From: Sarcocystis neurona
Lineage: Eukaryota > Apicomplexa > Conoidasida > Eucoccidiorida > Sarcocystidae
Assembly (NCBI GenBank): GCA_000727475.1
Contig: KL647293.1
Span: forward strand, 1,810,588 to 1,874,587
DNA length: 64,000 bases
Direction of reading: 5' to 3'
In this document: piece by piece, positions 12,101 to 23,512 of the stretch
Layout: the number at the start of each line of letters is the position of its first letter
Position numbering within the stretch: the stretch's first letter is position 1
Position numbers and translations under genes: made by a program
Notes under the pieces: generated by a model
Database searches by the model: none
Seen by the model: only the letters and a program-made list of their open reading frames with translations
What the model was told of the DNA's origin: nothing

Positions 12101-12587
12101 TCTTCCCGGGATCGATGCAGACACGCACATGTTCGGTCCGAGTTGCAGTACATACTTTCGTACACACGAAGGAGTTCGTGACTGGTTTCCGCAGGTCTGC
12201 AGCGTTGCATATTGATATTTGTCGCTACCTGTGCTAGAGCAACGGGCTAGGTGCCATGTCAGCATTAAGGCCTCACGCATGCCTGAAGTCGGTTCTCACC
12301 CCGATACGACTCTTCGTATCAACTACATGCCTATAATATCACCGCGCCGCAGGCCCGCTCGAATCGACGAATAGTGGGTTAGAGTTTCAAGTTCAAACAA
12401 GGCGGCCTCCCACCTCTCCGGGTAAATAAAGACTCGTCGACGAAAACTGTTTTCTTTCAGGAGTCGCACTTGAACGGGGTGGCTTCGCTTGCCAGTGTAC
12501 GTACACCCACATGGAGTGCTTTGCAACCTTACCCCGACAAGAGGGCAGACAGAATCACACCCTACACTTCACGTTTTGCACGCAAGT
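9182..12587. other. Gene-poor stretch; a few weak ORFs
   Basis: About 3.4 kb without a gene I can support. A minus frame at 11002-11364 stays open for 120 codons and a 62-codon plus ORF begins at 10800, but neither shows splice signals or a recognisable motif. A degenerate tandem duplication lies at 9865-10160 and is listed separately. Confidence 0.45.
9865..10160. repeat. Degenerate tandem duplication, about 148 bp unit
   Basis: Two diverged copies stand head to tail, starting at 9865 and 10013 with tttgcattc. They share in order the blocks tgagatta, cgtaggctgtc, gtcagaga, gaattcaa, cgtgtgacga and ttttcgagtg at matching spacing, with small indels between. Neither copy has a sustained coding frame. 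It looks like an old local duplication, not a mobile element. Confidence 0.7.
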
Positions 12588-15500
12588 ATGTCTCACATGT
12601 GGCTTGTGCCTTCTCTTTATCTGATACACATTGCCTGTATTGGCGTCTGTTTGGCGGCTCTACTGGTGTTTTTCCTACCGCGGTTGCTCTCCTTACTTGC
12701 CGAAGAGTGTACATGCAAGAGGCTGCTTCGTCTGTGTTGTAGTCAAGCTTATCCACAAGGAAGCCCTTCGTGTTACGAGAATCGCGCCGTTGCCACTACT
12801 TGCTCACGAAAATGCAATGCCGTTACTCCTTTGAAACGCGTGAATAGGGGCCACAAGGCCACAAAAAATGTCGAAAGAACTCGGTCGGAGCTGGTAGAGT
12901 TTCGAAAAACTTGTAGGTGTTTACGCATACGCGATTCGCAGTCTCAAATTTAGTACCTAAACTGTGCGCTCCCGCGTCCTTGCAGCTGGAAATCCTTTCC
13001 AAGAACTACCCCGAGACGCCTGTCATGGATCTATTGCGAAAAATACAGACATCTCTTGTTGCGTAACCGGCGATCTGACGCCGCCCAACCCGCCGATTCG
13101 GCCCCACGCAGATTGCAGGCTGGAAGTAAGTATACGTCACGCCTAAAGAATGGCCCACAGGGTGGAGTTATGGGACCACGCGCGCGATAAGCAAAGCAAC
13201 AGACGAGGCACCCCAACGAAACTTCTTCTTCCTAATTGTCTTTACAGGACGGCAGTGGGCGGCGGACGGGTCCCATTACTTGGGACAGGAACAAAGGGAG
13301 CGCTGCCGGTTGCACCATATATCCTACACACCTCTCCCCCGCGAATTTGGTTTTGCGACGTGGGACCAACCAGGCGCCCAGCACGCCGCTTACTCGGTCT
13401 ACTTTCGCCGAGAAGAATGGACGCGATTTGCACGTTCGTCTCCGTCATGATTTCTCTCCACTTCCTTCTTTAGCAGTTGAAGGATGCTCGGCGTCAGCAG
13501 TCAAACCCCACTCCGTGGCTGTAACAACCCAGGAGCAAGCCGTCAGTGCCGCGGTGGTCTCCGCCCGACCCAACAGCCGGACTGTAAAAGTCGTGGACCA
13601 TGGAGTGAGGCGCAGCCTAAGCACCAGGCAACGTTGGAGGATCTCTCGCGCTGAACCATTGTCTGCAGAATGAAGAAGATTTGGATCACACGTCTGCACT
13701 AGCAAACACTGCCAACTCCCCAACCTGGCATCATGGACACGTTTGTCTCCCGACTGAGGATTATCTTTCTTCAAATATGTACGGTGGAGCAAGTGGTTAT
13801 CACAAGGTAACTTCTTTTTGCCCTCGCGGAGCCCTTGTGCGACTCTGACCATCACACGTACGAAGGGTCCAAGCACTTTGCTAACTGCGGCCGTAAATCG
13901 TCACGGATACACGAATGAGCAGCAGAGGATACGCTGCAAGGGTATGGCAACGCTTGTATTAGAGTGGCAAAATGAGACATAAGTGACGACGGTCTGACTA
14001 GGATGTTTTCGACTAGGCAGCCGCGCAGTCGGCTCACGGGACGGTGGGGACAGTGTAGGGTCTCCGCCTGTCAGTAGTTCATCAGAAGAATACAAGAAAT
14101 CGACGGAATGGACGAGGAACCACCGAAATTTTCGAGTGTCCACCTTTGCAATTGCACGTCATCATCAGCATTTCAATATTCCTGAGACCAAAAAGGCTGC
14201 AGCTTCCCTGAATAGTGCATCTTTCGACCTGGAGAGAACTAGAAGATGGGAAAATGAGGAAAGAAGTAGACAGGGTGTTTCGCAAAGCTTACACACACAA
14301 TTGCAGCAGTTACACCACAATATTGGGGAGTATAAAGATAGTGACCGTTCTGCAGAGCAGCCTGTAAATCCGGCTTCAGTTCCTCAGCTGTACGACAGCA
14401 CATATGCTTGTGCAGCACGTGCTACAGAAAGCCATCAAATACGTACAGCCAGAAACATGGTAAAGGCGAAGATTGCCATTGCTACTCCAGCAGTGGTGCC
14501 CGCGAAGCAAATGACAAAAGTAGCCCTACGGCAAGAGCAGCGCAGCTCAGAGTGTCGAAATCTGCTGCAAATCTTGCGGAGGTAAAACGCGTTGTTGAAG
14601 CTCTGATCTTTGTAGCGGTAGTCCTCGTTTTCGCAGCATTAGGATGGTTATATACTCATGCAAACAGGATTTTCGGCGTAGCAAGAAAGTAGGCTCCTCG
14701 GCTCTACGTGCGTGTGCTGCTTTAGGAAGCGAGACATGAACGAAGAGGAAGAAAAACATTTGGGAGACTGGTGCCGAAGAAAAGCGGCCTTGATATCTAC
14801 TGACCAGTGTGCTTCTGGAATTGCGATTGTCCTAGGTAAGCACTGCAAGATTACTGCGCAGAAAAACGGCACACCCTGTTTCTTTGTGGCGGCTGCACCA
14901 CTGCAGCAGCTAGATCATCGGCAAAAGAAAAAGACTTTCAGGGCATTCTGTCAGCCGTGCTCTGCGTGCACGAAACACTGGCACCGAGGTGATTTCATTA
15001 GGGCCTTCTGGTTGTTTTTAGTTCCTTACGCAAAGCAGAAAAGCGTAGGCTGGAAAACTTCGTCGAAGTATACTTGCTGCTGGAGGGCCTCGAAGAAAGA
15101 GACACCGTGAGAGGAAGTCACTGCTTTTCGATAAATCAGTACTTCACTCATGCCGTAGAGTACATGTGGTATATGTAAGGACGCGTCACACTCTTCTCGC
15201 ACAGCGTAGACCGGCGCTACAACCTCTTCCTTACTGACACAGAGACTTTTTTCACTGCCGGCGTGGTTGGTTGTTCTCTTCTGCTACGGTAAGAAGTGTG
15301 CCACCTCAACTCCTCAGCCACGGGTGCAAGCGAAATGTAATGAACACCAAAGCTCGCGGAAGCTTACCAGAGGCCCGGGTGGCAACTGCTTTAAAGGTGA
15401 TAGCCCCTTACCACTTGATCTCAACAGCTACGGATATACAAACTCGATGCCCATATATATGCGCAGAGACTGAAGTTGGACTCGTACACCGTCAAACGCA

Positions 15501-16693
15501 CCGCTCTCTGTAAGCTTCACGAGACAACTTGCACTGGCCAGAAGAAACGAAGCAATCAAATCACGCGACTACGCAGACTTCCTTGGAAGGGAAAGGAGCA
15601 TAGACGTCTGCACACAAGTAAATGCTTGCTGTCGTTTCCTTCTGTGCTGGTGCCTCGAGCGGAGACAAGGAACAAGTCAATCTTGTTACGGACGGTTCAG
15701 AATCTCGAACGGGTGACTACCCAGTTGACATCGACAGTGCTCCGGAGGTAAGATCCCTTCACCTTCAAAGACAAAGTAGAACGTGATCTGGAGTGTAGGA
15801 TTTTTCACTCGGCAGGTCATTGCGACTTCGTTTGGCAAAAGCGAATCCTACTGAAACAAAGAAAAGGCAGAAGAAGAAGCCTAGCGACCTCTGTCTAGGA
15901 TCCTCCTGGCAGCCGTTCACTGTACGAACATGATTTTCCTACGACACTTCCTTTCGAAGGCGAACTGGCTAATGGTCTTCCGAGCGCAGGCAAGGGAAGA
16001 CACAAGGGAAAGTACTCCTGACAATAGCAATGCTGAAAAAGGCGAGCTCGGGACCAGAACTTCCCAAGGAGTGCCTCAAAGCTCTGAGGTCGCACAAGAA
16101 GCGTCCAAAAGAAGACAAGTGGACTGGAAGGCTGCCTCAAAGAAGAAGACAAGTAAATTGAGTTCTGGTAAATTTGAGCCGCAGCATCTCGCCAGACGAC
16201 TTTCGATTCAAAAGAGGTTTCTGAAGATTCGTGGCTGTTCACCTTGGCATAGAAAGGACAGTGCATCTACAGCTGTTAGTGTTCACAAAAGTGACAGTTG
16301 CCGTACGGCGCCCCCAACTACGACAAGTCGCATTACTTCTTCAACTTCTACCATTTCTGCCGCCGTGCTAGGTAATAAGGTGGAAACTGCATATTGCCAG
16401 TACATTGGAGATTTCGGCTATGTTCAGTAGGCAGCGAACTGTCGTGCAAGAAGCAGCAGCTGTCATTTTCGTCCTCTTCTGCCCCGCCGGGAAGCGCCCA
16501 CGCCCCTACCTCAAAACCGTCTACGGAGAACGAACTGAAAGCAGCTGCGCCCGACTACTCCAATGTGAAACGGGAACGAAACACAGCACACCTGGAGAAA
16601 TGGGTCTCACACCCGCCACTGAAGAAGTGCAAGACTCGCAGCAGTACGCTAAATCAGAAAGCTACAACCGGAGTTTGTGTTGAATGCATTTAG
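12588..16693 (+). CDS. Signal-anchored multi-exon protein, unknown family
   Basis: A 13-exon model whose intron phases all fit: 12588-12912, 12986-13125, 13248-13604, 14169-14581, 14726-14835, 14907-14988, 15022-15174, 15205-15288, 15318-15509, 15542-15617, 15670-15747, 15990-16371 and 16431-16693. Together they give 2655 nt, or 884 residues. The N-terminus (from MSHMWLVPSL) has one strong hydrophobic span, then a Cys cluster (EECTCKRLLRLCC) suited to palmitoylation, so a membrane anchor is likely. The middle is charged and helical (for example RRKRDMNEEEEKHLGDW, and LRKAEKRRLENFVEVYLLL). The C-terminal 210 residues are Ser/Thr/Lys-rich and basic. The most secure joins are exons 4 to 7. The join from exon 1 to 2 and the 32-nt intron before exon 10 are the weakest, and two genes are possible. 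I recognise no family. Confidence 0.55.
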
Positions 16694-17147
16694 AAACCAA
16701 TATTTCAGTTAAGTCTGATGCAGGTGATGTGTTCGGGTGAAGCGGGAAATGCGGATGTTGGCGCACCCACAACCGGAAGCTGCTAAAACATATGGAAGCT
16801 GTGGAGCGTTTGGATATATTCACGCAGAATGCACCAAAATGCACGACTCGGGACATAACAGAAAGCTGCCTGTGTATACAAATACAAATCTGCCCAAACC
16901 CGAGTATGTCTACACACTTACCCTAATACACAACGGCAGGCGACGATACGTATTTCGAGTCAGTAGTCGTGTAGAAAACGGTGACAACATCGGACGACAA
17001 ATGAAAGAAGTCTGTTCTGGTGTGCACGCCCCTTTCACGTCGAAAGAGGAAAGAAGGGCAGCGCATCTGATTTCCGTTTGGTTGACCCGTCTCGAAGTTG
17101 TTAGTCACCACCAGCGTTCGCTTCCTCCTGAGTGTGCTCACGCACAC
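16694..17147. other. Short intergenic stretch between convergent genes
   Basis: This lies between the end of the plus-strand gene at 16693 and the end of a short minus ORF. A plus frame (16737-17282) is open but overlaps that minus ORF, and its composition looks less coding-like. Confidence 0.4.
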
Positions 17148-17495
17148 TCAGTAGGCTTTAAGCTCTTTTTGCATGGTGTGTGCCTTGCCAGGATGGAGCA
17201 AGACTGTCGTTCGAGTCTGTGCGATTTTGTGACCTGGTGCGGCACGAGCCCTGTAGAAGGATCTGTCAGACATACCACATAATGAAACTGCCATTTGTTT
17301 CGGTGTAGGTGGACCGCTTGGGCTTGGTGGTTTTTCCTCGTTAGACGGCACGCTCCAGAAAGCTTTGTCTAAATTTCCGAAGTATGAACCACTAGGGCCT
17401 CTAGCTAACAATGCATACTGCAGTTGGTTTCCGTCTGCAGGGTGTTCTGGTGATGCGAGCCTTTCAGTCGCCGACTCGCTGGCCAGACGGTCCAT
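17148..17495 (-). CDS. Possible 115-residue protein or terminal exon
   Basis: A minus-strand frame starting with ATG (MDRLASESATERLASPEHPA) is open for 115 codons. Its composition is coding-like: acidic and Ala/Ser-rich at the start, then a Pro-rich linker (PPSPSGPPTPK), then a basic end (PGHKIAQTR to a stop after KELKAY). There is no signal peptide, membrane span or family match. It could be a small single-exon gene or the last exon of a longer one. Support is the open frame and its residue bias only. Confidence 0.35.
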   Translation of the reverse strand: MDRLASESATERLASPEHPADGNQLQYALLARGPSGSYFGNLDKAFWSVPSNEEKPPSPSGPPTPKQMAVSLCGMSDRSFYRARAAPGHKIAQTRTTVLLHPGKAHTMQKELKAY

Positions 17496-19220
17496 GTAGC
17501 TAAACGTTTTCAGAAGGTGTCAGCACGAGAACAGGCATCTTCCCAAGGACACGTGGCCCCGCCGATGAATGCCAGACAGCGAAGGAAAGCGTACGTAGGT
17601 AGTCGTCAATGTTTTTGCATTATGAGTTCAGCTTTCAGTGAATCGGTGAATTAGCCATCATGCCTTGCTGTAGTATTTTTCTCCCGCTTACTGGGATGCT
17701 CCCATATCGGCTGTCGTTGCGGTCACATACTGTACATCTGTGTCACCTCTGATGAAGGGATCAAAACGAGAACCATGTGGGGAGTCGCTCAAAGTAAAAC
17801 AGCTGCGGAACTAGCGCCATCGATAGGCACTGAGGAGATATGCCACAAGCCCCCCAAATGATATTCGCACTGTCACTTGTTACAATCATGAATGTTTGTA
17901 GATGTGGCGATTCAAGGCAGCACGTCAACACACCTGCTTATTGACAGAGGCAGGTTCTGATTATTTTATCCGCGTTTCTTCCCACACACCGAATAACTCA
18001 ATTTTTTGCATTGTACTACGGTCTGCATTTTCCTTACTCGTACCACATGGATACATAGCCCGCTGCATTATCGGCTGTCAAAGAAGCCGGCGCAATTGCT
18101 CGATGTGAGGCAAGACACAAAACTACCCACCGTAGTGAAGTACAGGTGTGCTTGGGCTTTCTGCCCCGTGCGCAAACTTGTTACGCACTCACAGCGGAGC
18201 TTATCACCTGGCGAACGTGCCAGCTTGGGAGGAAAAGCGAGTGTAAGACTGCAGCACGGCGCCCCATTCGACCTCCACGTTACGAAGCGTGAGGTCATGC
18301 GTGCTTTGGCTACTGCAGCCACGTAGGTGACTCGGTCTCACCTAACGACGACCGCAGCACACCTTTCCTAACACTGACGAGAGCGACGTCCCAGTTTGGA
18401 CTGGACAGTTCACGCCTGCCAAATGCAGCCAGTCGCTTCGCTTTGAGCAAGAGGCACTGCTTCTCTTCCTCCTTGTCATCTCACAGCAGTATTTTGGGAA
18501 GAATGTGACTCAGGTCGCCGTGTATACTGTGCAATAAATATTGCGGAAAACACTCACTTTCAACAGTGACAGGGTCTCTGTGTTTGTGTACTTGCCGTCT
18601 GTTGGAATGCACAGCTGTCTTTTAACTGTCTACCCGCGCAGTAAGCCCCTCTAGTCTAGAGCATACGTATTTCACGAAGACGAGTACGGTGACGGCTGTT
18701 GCCAGCCATCACCGTTTTTCGCTTGGAAACACTGGGCGGTCCAGCCATGCGAACTGGTGCTCACGCTGCCCTGTTGACATGAAGATTCTTGCGTGCTGTA
18801 CAGCCGTGGGCGCAGTTACCAAACCTTTCGGGCACAGAGCTGTCCATAAAAGGAGGCCACAACCGCAACTTTAAAGCAACGGCGAGTGTGTACACTGTAC
18901 GTAAAAGTGTGCAGGCAATCCCTACGGCATCCGGGAAAGAGATATCTCGGCGAATTTGCACGATACAATGTCTTTTCTGCGCTCGGGTGCACGTGCAGCA
19001 GTGCTCGATATCTGCCCTTTCTCCGTTATTCACTCGCCATCTTTTTCAGTATCGTTAAAAAAGTAGCTTTCCCCACGCGGTAGCAGCCGTCAAAGCTCGG
19101 AAAAAGGAGACTTGATTGATGCGCTTCCGAAGTTGTTTCTGCCGAGTGAGTTGCAGCGCGAAGAGCGGGCAGCCGCGCTCCTAAGGGTTCACTTGTACTG
19201 CGGAGAAGCGCACCCCTCTC
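17496..19220. other. Intergenic; nothing recognised
   Basis: About 1.7 kb upstream of the cysteine-module gene. Only short frames are present on either strand, with no splice-consistent exon pairs and no recognisable RNA gene. It presumably holds the promoter and 5' UTR of that gene, but I can point to no specific element. Confidence 0.5.
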
Positions 19221-21045
19221 ATGAAGATGATTGCCAGGGTCCGTGTCGCTCTCCTGCTAACAGGACTACTATATTGCGTCTCAGACGGTAAGCTCATGCA
19301 ATCTCTATTAAAAATTTCGTCAGAAGCTTATTTATGATCTTCACGGGTTGGAACCGAACTTGAAAAGGTGCTACCACTTTTCGCGATCGCATGTGTTTGA
19401 TGGCTGAGAACTTATGTCCCTATGCCGTTGAGATGCGCAAAGTCAGTCGAGTCTGCACAAGGTTTTCTCTGTATCGTGTTCAGCACAGGCAGGACCCTCG
19501 GCGCATATCTACGATGAACTGCCGAAACCGGCCAAGAAAATCCAACCTGCCCCTCCTCCGCAGAAGAAAGGCGAAACCATCGTAAAAGAAATTATTGAAG
19601 TGGCAAAACTTCCGCCTGTACCTCAGAAAGCTGCGCCAGTATGTATCGTGCCGGCACTTCTGGGGATTCCGGCCGTCAACAACTGCCGGGACCTGGCAGT
19701 GCTCGGGCAAGTACCAGGGTCCGGAGTGTTTATCCAAGAAGAGTTCCTTGGTTGCGACTTGCTTGATGATCTATCCTGTGACGACGGGAGCGGACAAGGT
19801 CTTGAAGTCTACCGCCAAAAGCTAGTCAAGCAAGGAGGGATGCCCTCCGGTCCTATTCACCAACCCGCTGGACTAGGACCATGCTTGCGTGCCGAAAGAA
19901 TGCCGGATCACTCCGTGAGAATCACGTCAGCGTATCGTGGGGAGATAGTCTGTTGTCGTCCAGTCTGTAGACCAACAACGACGACGACGACCACGACGAC
20001 GACAACCACGACGACAACGACAACCACCACAACGGCGACGACAAAAACCGAAGAAGCTTTATTGCCCCTTGAAGAACAAAGAGCTCCGGAACAACGTGTT
20101 CCTACGTACACTACCACACCGGCACCCATGCTCAGCAGCCAACGCATGGACGAGAATCTTCAGATGACAAGGGTTGCTTTTGCAGAAATGTGCGTGATGC
20201 CTCAGTTTCTGAATTTGCCACGTGTCGCTAGCTGCGCAGACCTCCGCGACATCTCCATGTCCACAAGTTACGTCTACCTGACAAACTCAAAAGCAATGGA
20301 TTGTAGGTGGGTTGAAGATGTGGGATGTGGTCCAGAATACCCTGGACTAGGAGCATTCCTAGATGCTGGGATACCCGATAACGTGTGCCTAGCTGTGAGG
20401 CAGGACGTTTGCAATGTAAGCATCGTTGGTCCCTTTCCAATTCTCAGTAGGCATCTCAAGGGTGCGTGTGCAAGTCACAAAGGTAAAGGTCAGCAGATGA
20501 TGCCTGTGACCATGATGATGCCGGTACACGGGAAAAAAGGCCACCGGCGACGTCTGCGAGCTGGAGACGGAGAAGAAGATAATTCCGAAGTAGGGGACGG
20601 CCATAATACAGGAACAGGAGTACTTCCGGAAGACGAGACTGCGGTGACGGAGTCTTCTGACAAAGCAGGCTCGTCGTACTCTGCCGCAGCGAGGAGCTTG
20701 GGCAAAGCAGGGATCCCTACAAAGGGCAAACACGCCGGAGGAGTCTCCGACACCGTGGTGGTCTGTTGTCGACTTCAGTGTTTCGGAGGGGGCTACACAG
20801 CAGCAGGAGAAGCCACGCTTATGTCATATAGCAGGGCTTACTCGCAACAAAGCTCCGCTGGAGCCACTGGACAAGGCAGCGCCCAGTTCGCTGCTCAGGC
20901 AGGAGGGGGAAGATTCCAAAATGGAGGGGGACCCGCCGGAAGCGTCCCTATGCTGGGGAATCTTAATGGTGGCTCGCTACCTAGTACTGGACGAAACGGT
21001 ACGAATCGAAAGATGGAGAAGCAGTTACGTACTGACGAAAACTGA
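19221..21045 (+). CDS. Secreted protein with duplicated cysteine module and poly-Thr linker
   Basis: Two exons, 19221-19287 and 19484-21045, joined in phase 1 (donor gtaagc, acceptor ttcag), give 542 residues. Exon 1 is almost exactly a signal peptide (MKMIARVRVALLLTGLLY, cleavage likely near SDAQA). A Pro/Lys segment follows, then two related modules. Each begins C-x13-C-x22-C-x7-C with P, L and a C-x-D-L or C-R-D-L motif at the same places, and each ends in V-C-C-R-x-x-C. The first module runs from about 19636 to 19965. Twenty consecutive Thr codons (19975-20034) link it to the second, from about 20188. Module 2 carries an insertion of about 110 residues before its CC motif, with a dibasic HRRRLR site. 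The C-terminus is Gly/Ser/Gln-rich. There is no membrane anchor. An oocyst-wall, surface-coat or microneme-type secreted role fits a coccidian, but none is proven. Confidence 0.85.
19975..20034 (+). repeat. Poly-threonine (ACN)20 tract
   Basis: Twenty consecutive Thr codons using ACG, ACC and ACA but never ACT. It lies in frame between the two cysteine modules. Mixed codons suggest selection for the peptide, likely an O-glycosylated stalk, more than simple slippage. Confidence 0.9.
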
Positions 21046-21375
21046 ATTTGCATGTCGTAGATGAATACCTCCGAAAATCGGGTTCGTAGTTGGGTACGGT
21101 GATTTTATGTGGGGTAAATAAATATATGGTATACATGTGTATCCGTTTGTACTGCTTCGTGCGTAGTCCGCCATGTGTTGTGTTGGTATGCGTGCATTCA
21201 GGCAACTTGTCAGCAGTTCCAGCCGGTAGCGACCTCTGCGACTCGCGCTTCTCGCAGATATGTTCTCTGGCGTCGCCTTTGCGGGGTGAAAGAATCATAT
21301 TCGACCAGAGATGTGCGGGAGTTTCGCTGTTGCCAGGATGCTACGCAGGCGGGATTTCACCTTGTTGTCGCAGTG

Positions 21376-21633
21376 TTAGCATATACGAGCTCGTGTAAAT
21401 AGATCCATAGTCAAGTACGCAAGAAACCACTGCTTCAAACGAGACGGCATTTCAATGGTACGAGCACGAGAAATATTGCCATGAGTGCGTGTGCAAGGGC
21501 GAAGAGTTCTGAGATTTGCGATGAGTTCAACCTTCGCTAAATTCGTGAAAGTGAGCTTCTTTCCGTTCTCTCCGCAGCGCAGAGCGAGGCCGAACCTGTT
21601 TAGCTCCTTGCTTAAAGGCGCAGGTGCAGACAT
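21376..21633 (-). CDS. Possible 85-residue protein
   Basis: A minus-strand ATG at 21633 opens 85 codons (MSAPAPLSKELNRFGLALRC on) to a stop at 21376. The amino-acid mix is coding-like: charged, with regular hydrophobics (KKLTFTNLAKVELIANLRTL) and basic near the end. There is no signal peptide, membrane span or known motif. It ends about 330 bp from the convergent cysteine-module gene. It may instead be the last exon of a longer minus gene, as no upstream partner was resolved. Confidence 0.35.
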   Translation of the reverse strand: MSAPAPLSKELNRFGLALRCGENGKKLTFTNLAKVELIANLRTLRPCTRTHGNISRARTIEMPSRLKQWFLAYLTMDLFTRARIC

Positions 21634-21811
21634 GGAGAACCGTGTGTTGCTGTTGGTGTAGGACGAAGACAACGTCGTTCGAGGCTTATGCTCACTTAAA
21701 TTGTCCACAGTGTGCAGAAACCACACACCTCATTGCAGCAACGGTTCCGGCGCCGCACACGCACACTGAGACAGAACACAGGAGTTGCCGCGGAGCAGGT
21801 CGCTGGTAAGT

Positions 21812-22646
21812 TTAAACGTAAGGCGACGGAATTATACAAGCTGACGACCGTCCTTCGGCTAATCCTTCAAGAAGGGGGATGCTGAAACAGATAAATGTCT
21901 GTGTCGTTGTTCTGGGCGACGCCCGAAGCGAGTGCGCCACCCGCATGTGTGGACGGGATCATTGCCGCGTTATCCTATGGTATTTCAGGTATGTTGGCGA
22001 TAGTTTGCAGTGTTTGACGCCTAATGTCTTCGCCTTTATACGTTTGAACTCCTTAATTAAGTGTTATCGAAGAACTTTTCAGGCGACAGCAAGGTTGCGA
22101 CAAGTGACTTCTTTTGTGCGAAGTGCTACTGCGGCTACCATGCTCTGAACTGTCCTTCACACATGCTACAGATTTCCTTTCGGTACAAATTGACTCCTAT
22201 TATGATGGAGCTAAGAAATACATCATGTGGATCTTCTGTTCTGTTGGAAAGTAGCTGCTTTTTGAGCGCGGAAGACTTTAGGTTCTCTAGCACGGAGTTG
22301 CACCATTCGCACGCTTCTATTTATAGAAGGTATACTGAGAAGCGGAGGGTCACATCTGAAGTGCATTTCAGGTCGCATCTAATTTGATAAGCGACACCCT
22401 GCAAAGTATGCGTTTGAGCTTGGCGACCTGTACAGGCCTCCTAGACTTCAGTGGCGCAGAGGGCGGCTCGCACAATCTAGAGGGGAACTCTACTCGTTGT
22501 TGAGTGCTTCAGCGCTACGACAGTGCAGGTTCTTGTTACAGGCAGCACGTCTGGAGTTTATGTCGTCCACAGGGTCGTGTCCTTGCTGTCAAATGGATCC
22601 TACTGTATTCGAGTACTATTCCACCACCGTGGCACCGGGTGGACAT
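21812..22646 (-). CDS. Small Cys-containing protein, tentative three-exon model
   Basis: Two exons are well supported. The first is 22316-22139 (from EACEWCNSVLENLKSSALKK through ICSMCEGQFRA). The second is 21881-21812, behind a strong acceptor (ttatctgtttcag), and ends IIPSPYV and stop; the phase matches (2 nt + 1 nt). A short first exon, 22646-22628 (MSTRCH), would bring the frame in phase and give 88 residues with a C-x3-C-x2-C start and a C-x2-C pair, but its donor (gtggtg) is poor. It would overlap the 3' UTR of the next minus gene. No family recognised. A metal-binding or disulfide role is only a guess from the Cys pairs. Confidence 0.4.
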
Positions 22647-22674
22647 CTGCGTAGTGAGACTCACACAAAGCTGT

Positions 22675-23512
22675 CTAATAAAAAAGAGTCAAAGCAAATG
22701 ACGCAGCCTCCTGGGGGTCGATGCGAAACTGCCTTTGCCTTCCAGCGTCGACGGCTATGCGGAGCGCAGCTTCTGTAGCCTGAAAAAATACACACGAGTC
22801 TAAGGCTAACTTGATGAACACCGATGAGAACATCTGGAGACCTTGTGGCACTTGCGTTGAAAGCCCCCACAAAACACTGTCAACAGCGTCGTCCGGGTGC
22901 ATCAGGATGCAGGCGCTCGCACGGCAGTCGACAAATATGGCCTCGTGACAGTTGCTCTGTCAACAACTTGAGGAAATTTGGAATTACGGGCAGACGTGAG
23001 GCGCGAAGGCGGCTTCACCGTCCAAACGAGAGGAAGAGAACGCCAGCGAAGAAGCCCCACGCGAAAGAGGCGTTGCGTGTATTGAAATAATCTGTGTTCT
23101 AGTTGAGCCCAGCTAAAAAGAGAAATGCCTTATAGACGACTAACCTGCTCCGCATGAGTCGCATACTGGCTGTCTTCAGCTCCACATAGAGCCTTCATCC
23201 ACCCCGCACTGAGCGCTTGCTGCTTCTCGAGAAGTTGTGTCCAGGACGAGTCGCACAGTGGCCGACAGCTGATTGACAACACATGCAGATGTAGAATTTC
23301 TTGTTAGTTTTCTCTACTGGCGCAAAAAATGTGGAGAGGAGGCAACGGAAAATGTGTTCGAAAAAGGCTGTCACACTAGCCCTCCATTAGCGCAATCGGC
23401 AGGACTAGGTAAAAGAAGGATGGGGCGTCACCTTCTCGTGGTGCAACGGGGAATCCCCCTTTGGCAGTGCGTACGAACGGCACCGGCTCTTTTGATTGAG
23501 AAGAACGCCCAT
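22675..23512 (-). CDS. Uncharacterised 147-residue protein, three exons
   Basis: Exons 23512-23475, 23268-23145 and 22956-22675 join in phase to 444 nt, or 147 residues. The start reads MGVLLNQKSRCRSCRPLCDS, giving a Gly at position 2 and a C-x2-C-x3-C cluster. The body is helical and Trp/Gln-rich (SSWTQLLEKQQALSAGWMKA), followed by EAIFVDCRASACILMHPDDA and a hydrophobic helical stretch to the stop. Introns are 206 and 188 nt. The ATG lies 117 bp downstream of the end of the PRMT-type gene, on the same strand. The myristoylation site is poor (Asn at position 6). I recognise no family. Exons 2 and 3 are the best supported. Confidence 0.5.

Noticed and set aside
14408..14692. Plus ORF ending in a strong membrane span (EALIFVAVVLVFAALGWLY), tempting as a tail-anchored protein
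   Set aside because: The frame changes at 14581, where a donor (gtaaaa) joins perfectly in phase to the exon at 14726. The hydrophobic stretch lies in that intron.
19221..21045. Calling the cysteine-module protein a COWP-type oocyst wall protein
   Set aside because: The cysteine spacing does not match the COWP repeats as known; only the general role is plausible.
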